Below are positions 7,959 through 13,348 of a stretch of DNA of 13,348 bases, one piece after another. The stretch spans positions 1 through 13,348 of the forward strand of contig JBDKJS010000087.1 of NCBI GenBank assembly GCA_039806065.1, in the 5' to 3' direction. Every line of letters begins with the position of its first letter. The first letter of the stretch is position 1. A program made the translations under genes and the position numbers. The stretch is from JBDKJS01 sp039806065. Lineage in GTDB: Bacteria; Bacteroidota; Bacteroidia; AKYH767-A; 2013-40CM-41-45. The notes under the pieces are model-generated. The model was not told the origin of the DNA, did no database searches, and saw nothing but the letters and a program-made list of their open reading frames with translations.

Positions 7959-8405
7959 TTAAAATTTTCTAATGATGATAACACCCGCAATAATAAGCGT
8001 AAGCCCGAGTATTCTGTAGGCATTGATTGGGTGTACACCAGTGTTCATCATACCGAAATGATCAATTACCAGTGTCATGGTCATTTGACCTGCAAGAATC
8101 AGGCTAAAGCTTAATGCTGAGCCCAACCTTGGGATAAGATAGATGAGCGAAGTTACATAGAAAGCGCCCATGATACCACCAGTCCAATCAATGAGGTTGG
8201 TATTTTTAATGAATTGAAAATGACTTAAGCTCTTTGTGAAAACAGCGTAAAGAAAGATAGAAATAGTACCAATTATAAATGATGCCAATGACCCGGTGAT
8301 TGGATTTTGAAGGGCTTTTGATAGATTGCTATTAATACCAGCTTGAATGGGAAGTATTACGCCAGCTACTATAGCTATGATGATAAATAAAATGGAATGG
8401 TTCAT
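7959..8405 (-). CDS. YdcZ/DUF606-family small DMT-superfamily membrane protein
   Basis: A 148-residue, five-helix inner-membrane protein (helices about 4-22, 38-57, 73-91, 96-114, 129-146), the normal size for the YdcZ (DUF606) group of half-length drug/metabolite-transporter proteins. Family-typical stretches are LPIQAGINSNL (19-28), DWTGGIMGAFYVTS (73-86), PRLGSALSFSLILAGQ (92-107) and a final RILGLTLIIAGVIII helix. Such proteins are thought to work as homo- or heterodimers in small-molecule export, but substrates are largely unknown. It begins 12 bases after the riboflavin synthase stop on the same strand, so the two are probably one transcript. A flavin-related substrate is therefore worth considering, although neighbourhood alone is weak evidence. 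The ATG at 8403-8405 is the only sensible start, directly ahead of the first helix. Confidence 0.85.
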   Translation of the reverse strand: MNHSILFIIIAIVAGVILPIQAGINSNLSKALQNPITGSLASFIIGTISIFLYAVFTKSLSHFQFIKNTNLIDWTGGIMGAFYVTSLIYLIPRLGSALSFSLILAGQMTMTLVIDHFGMMNTGVHPINAYRILGLTLIIAGVIIIRKF

Positions 8406-8417
8406 TGTCTTTAAAAA

Positions 8418-9008
8418 TTATTTTGAATGATGAAGTAGCCTGGCTACATATTTTCCAATTATGTCGAATTCAATGTTAACCTTTTGACCGTGCCTAAGTT
8501 GATTAAAATTAGTATGTTCAAAGGTATAGGGGATGATCGCAACGCTAAAAGAATTTGTAAGGCTATCAACCACGGTAAGGCTTACTCCATTTACGGTAAT
8601 GCTACCTTTAGGAACTGTAATAAAATTATCAGCAGGTTCGTAATTAAAATAAAACCTCCAGCTCCCTTGTTCTTCTGCAATGGAAGTACAAGTAGCAGTA
8701 GTGTCAACATGACCTTGTACCAGGTGCCCATCTAAGCGATCGTCCAGTTTCATACAGCGTTCCAAGTTAATAAAATCGCCAACCTTGAGGTGGCTTAAAT
8801 TGGTTTTTGATAGAGTTTCGCTAATGGCTACTACTTCGTAGGAAGTGTTATCGCAATTTACAACTGTAAGACAAATGCCATTATGCGCTACGCTTTGATC
8901 TATTTTCAACTCGCTTGCCATTGGTGCTTCAATTCCTATGGTTAAATTTCCAGCAGTGGAGGTCAAGTTTTTTACGCGCCCTAATTGTTCTACTATACCT
9001 GTAAACAT
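8418..9008 (-). CDS. ribE: Riboflavin synthase, alpha subunit
   Basis: Cytoplasmic enzyme that dismutates two molecules of 6,7-dimethyl-8-ribityllumazine to riboflavin plus the pyrimidinedione, the last step of riboflavin synthesis. At 196 residues it has normal length and two tandem lumazine-binding domains (about 1-97 and 98-190). Diagnostic segments are the N-terminal MFTGIVE, NGICLTVV (43-50), RLDGHLVQGHVD (91-102), the second-domain counterpart VNGVSLTVV (139-147) and the trimerisation-type C-terminal helix IGKYVARLLHH. Both internal copies of the NGxxLTVV motif are intact. It heads a likely two-gene unit with the YdcZ-family protein. It faces plsC across a 98-base divergent spacer; no other rib gene is nearby and the spacer is too short for an FMN riboswitch. 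Confidence 0.96.
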   Translation of the reverse strand: MFTGIVEQLGRVKNLTSTAGNLTIGIEAPMASELKIDQSVAHNGICLTVVNCDNTSYEVVAISETLSKTNLSHLKVGDFINLERCMKLDDRLDGHLVQGHVDTTATCTSIAEEQGSWRFYFNYEPADNFITVPKGSITVNGVSLTVVDSLTNSFSVAIIPYTFEHTNFNQLRHGQKVNIEFDIIGKYVARLLHHSK

Positions 9009-9025
9009 ATTACTAATTTAACGGG

Positions 9026-9033
9026 CTAAGATA
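9026..9033 (-). promoter_or_regulatory. Possible -7 element for ribE
   Basis: The minus strand reads TATCTTAG, five of six fixed positions of TAnnTTTG, 18 bases before the ribE ATG. No clear -33 element is seen. A perfect AT palindrome, ATTTTATAAAAT, lies at 9049-9060 in the middle of this divergent spacer. Confidence 0.25.
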
Positions 9034-9080
9034 GGTTAGTAGTGCGACATTTTATAAAATAATTTTCTGAAGATAAGTTA

Positions 9081-9088
9081 TACCTTTG
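9081..9088 (+). promoter_or_regulatory. -7 promoter element for the acyltransferase gene
   Basis: TACCTTTG is an exact match to the Bacteroidota -7 consensus TAnnTTTG, 18 bases before the ATG at 9107. A -33 TTG is not evident. The element overlaps an in-frame TTG at 9086, which argues against initiation there. Confidence 0.5.
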
Positions 9089-9106
9089 CTGCTTATCAAT
9101 TTGAAC

Positions 9107-9850
9107 ATGCGTTGGATCAAAGATATTGGCATTTTACTTTTTAGCCTTTATGGCCTCTTGGCATTCATTGTGGTATTTATACTTGCTTTTGTAGCTTACT
9201 TTATTGTATTCAGCTTTACCTCCAAAGTTAAGGCTCCTTACATTGCACATCGATACGTAAGCAGGCCGCTAGGCAAAACGGTAATGATGATTTTTTTTAT
9301 CAAAGTTAACATACGAAATAAACATTTGATTGATGCCAATAAAACTTATGTGATGGTGGGCAATCATCAATCTTTATTAGATATACCAATTTTTGCCTAT
9401 GCAAGCAGCAATGTTTTTAGGTATTTATCAAAAGAAGAGATGACAAAAATTCCGATTTTCGGATATGTAATTAAACGATTGTATTTAAGTGTAAATAGGA
9501 AAAGTAAAGAGGATAGAGCCAGGAGCATGGACGCCATGATTAAATCAATAAGAGAAGGCATTTCAGTGTTTATTTGTCCAGAAGGCACACGGAATAAATC
9601 AACAGATCCTTTATTAGATTTTAAAGATGGCGCTTTCAGATTGGCAGTTCAAGCTCAAGTGCCCTTAGCAGTAATTACACTTAAAAATAGTGGCAAGATG
9701 CTGAGTCCATTTCGACTGACCTCCTTAAGGCCGGGAGTCATTACTGGAGCATGGTCTGAACCGATTGAAACCAAAGGATTAACAGCAGATGATGTTCCAA
9801 TCTTAAAGCAGCGTGTGAGAGCACAAATGCTTGCTGTATTAAAAGATTAA
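9107..9850 (+). CDS. plsC: 1-acyl-sn-glycerol-3-phosphate acyltransferase (PlsC family)
   Basis: Membrane-bound acyltransferase that adds the second acyl chain to lysophosphatidic acid, giving phosphatidic acid for phospholipid synthesis. The frame is open from a TTG at 9086, but that codon lies inside a perfect -7 promoter box, so I start at the ATG at 9107 (247 residues). An N-terminal hydrophobic segment (about 5-38) anchors the protein. The catalytic HX4D motif is H87-QSLL-D92 (preceded by GN), and the substrate-binding motif PEGTR lies at 158-162, at the usual spacing. A hydrophobic VPLAVITL segment (185-192) matches the later conserved block of the family. Length is normal. An ornithine-lipid or other lyso-lipid acyltransferase of the same superfamily is possible; the family call is firm, the exact acceptor is inferred. 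Confidence 0.9.
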   Translation: MRWIKDIGILLFSLYGLLAFIVVFILAFVAYFIVFSFTSKVKAPYIAHRYVSRPLGKTVMMIFFIKVNIRNKHLIDANKTYVMVGNHQSLLDIPIFAYASSNVFRYLSKEEMTKIPIFGYVIKRLYLSVNRKSKEDRARSMDAMIKSIREGISVFICPEGTRNKSTDPLLDFKDGAFRLAVQAQVPLAVITLKNSGKMLSPFRLTSLRPGVITGAWSEPIETKGLTADDVPILKQRVRAQMLAVLKD

Positions 9851-9897
9851 AAAACAATGTAGCAACCTGGTTGTTTTAATTTAAAAACGAGAAAGAA

Positions 9898-11808
9898 GTG
9901 TATACAAGTTCCCAACATTGGATCAAAACATTAGAAGCAGCAGGAGAATTAGTGCGCATATCCAAGCCCATTGATCCGTCATTAGAGATTACAGAAATTA
10001 CAGATCGCATTTCAAAGGTTTATGGACCAGCATTACTATTTGAGCAAACTGGAACAAAATTTCCAGTATTAATCAATAGTATGGGTACCGAAAAAAGGAT
10101 GGCCATGGCATTAGGCGCAAGTAGTTTGGATGACATTGGTAAAGAAATAGAAAAACTATTTCATGATTTTACTTCGCCAAAGGAAGGCCTAATAGAAAAG
10201 CTTAAAATGCTTCCCAAGCTTGGCCAAATAAGTACATGGATGCCAAAGGTATCCAAAGGAAAGGGCGCCTGTCAAGAGGTGGTGATGGAAAAACCCGACT
10301 TGAATCTGCTGCCGATTTTAAAATGTTGGCCTAAGGATGGAGGTCCTTTCATTACCCTGCCAGTGATCCATACCAAGGATCCTATTACAGGGGCGCGCAA
10401 TGTGGGCATGTATCGAATGCAACAATTTTCTGCCACCATGACTGGCATGCACTGGCACCGACATAAAGTAAGTGCAAGGCACTTTAATGAGTATAAAAAA
10501 TTAGGCAAACGAATGCCAGTGGCAGTGGCCCTCGGTGGCGACCCCGTTTATGCCTACAGTGCCACGGCTCCTTTACCTGATGGGGTAGATGAGTACATGT
10601 TAGCCGGGTTTATTAGAAAGAAAAATGTATCATTGGTTAAATGCCTAACCTTAACTAAGGAGCAATATGGCATTGATATAGAAGTGCCAGCCGATTCCGA
10701 TATCATAATTGAAGGTTATGTTGATCCTTCAGAAGAATTTATTTTAGAAGGACCCTTTGGCGATCACACCGGCTATTATTCGCTTCCTGATTATTATCCT
10801 CGCTTTCATGTCACTGCCATTACCCATCGGCATGATGCGGTATTCCCTGCCACCATTGTGGGCATTCCACCCCAAGAAGATGCATGGATAGGAAAAGCAA
10901 CAGAACGAATTTTTTTAGCACCCATTAAAATGACTATGGTTCCTGAAATTATGGATATGGTATTGCCCATGGAAGGGGTGTTTCATAACCTGGTCATAGT
11001 TAAAATTAAAAAAGATTATCCTGGTCAAGCCATTAAAGTAATGAATAGCTTGTGGGGTGCTGGCCAAATGATGTTTACTAAGATGATGGTGGTAGTAGAT
11101 GGCGATGTAAACATTCATGATAACACAGCGGTTGCACGGTATATTAGCAAGCATGTTCACCCACAGCACGATTTCATTTTTACACAAGGCCCTACAGACG
11201 TATTGGATCACAGCTGCAGCACCATGGCTTATGGTGGTAAGATGGGGATTGATGCCACAGAAAAATTGCCAGAAGAGCTTTCCGGCAGAGGAACCAACGC
11301 TGTCCAATCACCAACAGTTATCCACTGGGATGCAATCAGGCAAAATTATCCTGAGATTAAAGAGGTTAATGATTCGCTATTGCATCATAATATAAATGTA
11401 GTATTCATTACCATTGAAAAGAATAGAAAAGGTCATGTTAGGCAGGTAGCTCGCCAACTTTTTGAAGAAGCACCCTTGCAACAAGTGAAGCTTTTTATAT
11501 TTTTAGAGCACACCCTTTCAGTAGAAAGTATAGCCGATGCCGTATGGCGATTTTCAAACAATGTAGATCCCAAGCGCGATGCCATCATTAGCGATGGAGC
11601 TTGGGCCCAGGCTGCATTTGATGGAACAAGGAAAACCAAAGAACATGATGGATTTGAAAGAGATTGGCCCAATATATTAGTAAGTACACCAGAAACTATT
11701 GCTAAAATAGATGCAATCTGGAGTGAGTTAGGTTTAGGGCCTCTTATATCATCACCGTCATTAAAATATGCCCAACAGCTTTATGGACAAGAAGCTGTGG
11801 CCAACTAA
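9898..11808 (+). CDS. UbiD-family decarboxylase, long form with duplicated C-terminal region
   Basis: Prenylated-FMN-dependent decarboxylase family, commonly acting on aromatic acids in quinone synthesis; in a menaquinone-using phylum a menaquinone-pathway role is likely but unproven. It starts at GTG 9898: a stop at 9877 precedes it, no ATG or TTG lies between, and the N-terminus (WIKTLEAAGELVRI) matches the family. Core features are NVGMYRMQ (N168, R173), EGPFGDHTGYYS (284-295) and KMGIDATEK (448-456); E279, E284 and R173 probably form the E-R-E catalytic triad. At 636 residues it is about 140 longer than E. coli UbiD (497). The extra part, about 501-592, resembles 365-456 at a constant offset of 136 residues. 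It ends with the usual ETIAKIDAIWSELGLG helix. No UbiX (prFMN synthase) gene is visible nearby. plsC lies 47 bases upstream. Confidence 0.92.
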   Translation: MYTSSQHWIKTLEAAGELVRISKPIDPSLEITEITDRISKVYGPALLFEQTGTKFPVLINSMGTEKRMAMALGASSLDDIGKEIEKLFHDFTSPKEGLIEKLKMLPKLGQISTWMPKVSKGKGACQEVVMEKPDLNLLPILKCWPKDGGPFITLPVIHTKDPITGARNVGMYRMQQFSATMTGMHWHRHKVSARHFNEYKKLGKRMPVAVALGGDPVYAYSATAPLPDGVDEYMLAGFIRKKNVSLVKCLTLTKEQYGIDIEVPADSDIIIEGYVDPSEEFILEGPFGDHTGYYSLPDYYPRFHVTAITHRHDAVFPATIVGIPPQEDAWIGKATERIFLAPIKMTMVPEIMDMVLPMEGVFHNLVIVKIKKDYPGQAIKVMNSLWGAGQMMFTKMMVVVDGDVNIHDNTAVARYISKHVHPQHDFIFTQGPTDVLDHSCSTMAYGGKMGIDATEKLPEELSGRGTNAVQSPTVIHWDAIRQNYPEIKEVNDSLLHHNINVVFITIEKNRKGHVRQVARQLFEEAPLQQVKLFIFLEHTLSVESIADAVWRFSNNVDPKRDAIISDGAWAQAAFDGTRKTKEHDGFERDWPNILVSTPETIAKIDAIWSELGLGPLISSPSLKYAQQLYGQEAVAN

Positions 11809-11841
11809 GGGTAAAAATTAGCAAAACAAGGGAAAACCGAC

Positions 11842-11872
11842 TTGGTTTCTAGAGCTCTTTGGCTTAATTTTG
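11842..11872 (+). promoter_or_regulatory. Bacteroidota-type promoter for cmk (-33 TTG, -7 TAATTTTG)
   Basis: TTG at 11842-11844 and TAATTTTG at 11865-11872 match the -33 and -7 elements of the Bacteroidota primary sigma factor, with a 20-base spacer within the normal range. An 8-base palindrome AGAGCTCT (11851-11858) lies in the spacer. Transcription would begin near 11876-11880, so cmk and possibly ispH can be expressed independently of ubiD. Confidence 0.6.
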
Positions 11873-11916
11873 TGAAACGCATGAGCAGCATTAGCCTACC
11901 CAAAGTAGCCAAATAT

Positions 11917-12648
11917 ATGATCAACGGAGAATCTACCATTCACCTGCCCAAAATAATTATAGCAATAGATGGATACAGTAGTTGTGGTAAAAGTACCTTG
12001 GCCAAAGCCTTGGCAAGAGCACTGGGATATAGGTTTATAGATAGTGGAGCCATGTACAGAGCAGTAACCTTAAGTATGGTGGAGGAAAATATTGGCATAG
12101 AAACGCTGTTGAAATTTGATGATCAAGAAATGAAAGAGTGGTTAGATAACATTCACATTACTTTTGCGGTTAATGAGGATACAGGTTTTTCAGAAGTGCA
12201 ATTGAATGGAGTGAATGTAGAGCGTAAAATAAGAGATATCAAAATATCAGATTTGGTGAGTCCCGTAAGTGCCTTGCCCATGGTGCGGCATCGTATGGTA
12301 GCGTTACAAAAAAGCTATGGCACTAAAAAATCGGTGGTGATGGATGGCCGTGATATTGGAACTACTGTGTTTCCTACAGCAGAACTTAAAATATTTATGA
12401 CAGCCCGACCAGCAGTGCGAGCCAAGCGTAGGTTTGAAGAATTGAACGCCAAAGGTTTTATGGTAACAATGGACGAAGTGTATGACAATATCAATAATCG
12501 CGATTATGCCGATACACATCGTAAAGAAAGCCCATTGCGGCAAGCAGAAGACGCCATATTACTAGACAATAGCGATATGAATGAACAGGAGCAATTGCAA
12601 TTTGCGCTAGATGCTGTGTTGCAAGTGAAGAAAAAATTGGGCAATTAA
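11917..12648 (+). CDS. cmk: Cytidylate kinase
   Basis: Cytoplasmic nucleotide kinase that phosphorylates CMP and dCMP with ATP. Counting from the ATG at 11917 it has 243 residues. It shows the P-loop GYSSCGKST (19-27), DSGAMYRA (42-49), MDGRDIGT (142-149) and the late NRDYADTHRKESPLRQA segment (194-210) that carries CMP-binding and lid arginines. The start needs care: the frame is open from a TTG at 11842, but that TTG is the -33 element of a good promoter, and ATG 11881 would leave almost no 5' leader. ATG 11917 leaves about 40 bases and sits 12 residues before the conserved IIIAIDG strand. Initiation at 11881 (255 residues) remains possible. ispH follows after 23 bases, a common pairing of housekeeping genes. 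Confidence 0.94.
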   Translation: MINGESTIHLPKIIIAIDGYSSCGKSTLAKALARALGYRFIDSGAMYRAVTLSMVEENIGIETLLKFDDQEMKEWLDNIHITFAVNEDTGFSEVQLNGVNVERKIRDIKISDLVSPVSALPMVRHRMVALQKSYGTKKSVVMDGRDIGTTVFPTAELKIFMTARPAVRAKRRFEELNAKGFMVTMDEVYDNINNRDYADTHRKESPLRQAEDAILLDNSDMNEQEQLQFALDAVLQVKKKLGN

Positions 12649-12671
12649 ATAAATTTATAATTTTTAAAAAG

Positions 12672-13348
12672 TTGAAGGTAACAATAGATAAAAACTCTGG
12701 ATTTTGTTTTGGTGTAGTCTATGCTATTCAAAAGGCGGAAGAAGAGCTGGCGCTGAGCGATAAATTATATTGCCTTGGCGATATAGTGCACAATAATATG
12801 GAAGTTGATCGTCTTACGGCAAAAGGATTGGAAATCATCAATCACGATGATCTAAAGAACCTAAATGATTGCAAAGTATTGATAAGAGCTCATGGCGAAC
12901 CACCAGAAACCTATAAGATAGCGATGGCTAACAATCTTGAACTGATAGATGCATCTTGCCCGGTGGTGTTAAAATTGCAAAACAGGGTTCGCACCAGTTT
13001 TGAAGATGTAGAAGAGCAAGATGGGCAAATAGTTATCTATGGTGAACAAGGTCATGCAGAGGTGAATGGCCTAGTAGGACAAACCCGGGGAAAGGCAATC
13101 ATCGTAAAAACGGAAGAAGATCTGGAGCAGATAAATTTTGAAAAGCCGGTGTATTTCTTTTCGCAAACTACTAAGAGCACAGCAGGATTTGAAAAGATGA
13201 AGCAAATGATAGAAACACGAATGGTGAAGGCCGAAGGTTGGGTAGATGAACAAAATTTTAAGAGTAACGATACGCTATGCCGTCAAGTAAGTAACAGAGA
13301 ACCGCAGCTACGTAAATTTGCCACCGAACATGATGTAATCATCTTTGT
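12672..13348 (+). CDS. ispH: 4-hydroxy-3-methylbut-2-enyl diphosphate reductase (IspH/LytB), 3' partial
   Basis: Iron-sulfur enzyme of the last step of the MEP isoprenoid pathway, reducing HMBPP to IPP and DMAPP. The visible 225 complete codons run off the right edge with no stop. All three cluster cysteines are present: C12 (SGFCFGV), C96 (DASCPVV) and C203 (DTLCRQ). Substrate-pocket residues H40, H74, H128, E130 and T168 are also in place (DIVHNN, RAHGEP, GHAEVNG, SQTTKST). The start is a TTG at 12672: it gives the expected KVTIDKNSGFCFG beginning, and the first in-frame ATG (12798) lies beyond C12, so it cannot be used. The gene sits 23 bases behind cmk and is probably co-transcribed. A full protein of this type is about 280-320 residues, so most of it is here. 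Confidence 0.95.
   Translation, partial: MKVTIDKNSGFCFGVVYAIQKAEEELALSDKLYCLGDIVHNNMEVDRLTAKGLEIINHDDLKNLNDCKVLIRAHGEPPETYKIAMANNLELIDASCPVVLKLQNRVRTSFEDVEEQDGQIVIYGEQGHAEVNGLVGQTRGKAIIVKTEEDLEQINFEKPVYFFSQTTKSTAGFEKMKQMIETRMVKAEGWVDEQNFKSNDTLCRQVSNREPQLRKFATEHDVIIF

Noticed and set aside
9086..9106. TTG start adding seven residues to the acyltransferase
   Set aside because: The TTG lies inside an exact -7 promoter element; ATG 9107 is better placed.
9009..9106. FMN riboswitch upstream of ribE
   Set aside because: The spacer is under 100 bases, shorter than the usual RFN element, and shows none of its conserved structure.
9851..9877. Possible terminator between plsC and the UbiD gene
   Set aside because: AAAACAA/TTGTTTT and AGCAAC/GTTGTT can each form weak A/T-rich stems that exclude one another, and no T-run follows.
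10915..11395. Open frames on both strands inside the UbiD gene
   Set aside because: They are shadows of a strongly conserved coding frame, without recognisable features.
1..13348. A wholly new multi-gene defence, mobile or biosynthetic system
   Set aside because: Every sizeable gene falls in a recognisable housekeeping or transport family, and no mobile, CRISPR or toxin-antitoxin hallmarks are seen.

Overview
The window reads as ordinary chromosome from a member of the Bacteroidota. Four things point that way: an ActF-CoxB-CoxA respiratory block (alternative complex III next to an aa3-type oxidase), a TonB-dependent receptor carrying the N-terminal carboxypeptidase-regulatory-like domain common in this phylum, AT-rich DNA with weak ribosome-binding sites, and promoter elements matching the Bacteroidota -7 consensus TAnnTTTG. 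I cannot fix the genus; a Chitinophagales- or Sphingobacteriales-like lineage is a guess. No phage, insertion sequence, CRISPR array, tRNA or rRNA is visible. There is no gene-free stretch over 300 bases.

Layout. Bases 1-4103 (+) hold the end of an electron-transport operon: the 3' part of actF, then coxB and coxA, closed by a strong hairpin terminator. Bases 4267-7741 (-) hold a two-gene iron-acquisition unit, a TonB-dependent siderophore-type receptor followed after one base by a PepSY-TM membrane protein. A perfect 17-bp inverted repeat of the Fur/PerR 7-1-7 type lies just upstream of the receptor. Bases 7959-9008 (-) hold riboflavin synthase (ribE) and a small YdcZ/DUF606 membrane protein 12 bases behind it. 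From base 9107 (+) to the end come an acyltransferase (plsC type), a long UbiD-family decarboxylase, cytidylate kinase (cmk, with a well-formed -33/-7 promoter) and ispH, which runs off the right edge.

How the genes fit together. ActF takes part in menaquinol oxidation and CoxA/CoxB reduce oxygen; in Flavobacterium johnsoniae these two complexes form a supercomplex. The receptor/PepSY pair would import ferric siderophore and handle its reduction, supplying iron to iron-rich enzymes such as these and IspH. UbiD-family enzymes often act in quinone biosynthesis and IspH supplies isoprenoid precursors, so parts of the right arm could feed the quinone used on the left; that link is inference.

Most notable observations: (1) the UbiD protein appears to contain a degenerate second copy of its own C-terminal region at a constant ungapped offset of 136 residues; (2) the Fur/PerR-like palindrome at the receptor promoter; (3) three rare or misleading start codons that the promoter motifs and homology help resolve. 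I found no clearly new multi-gene system.
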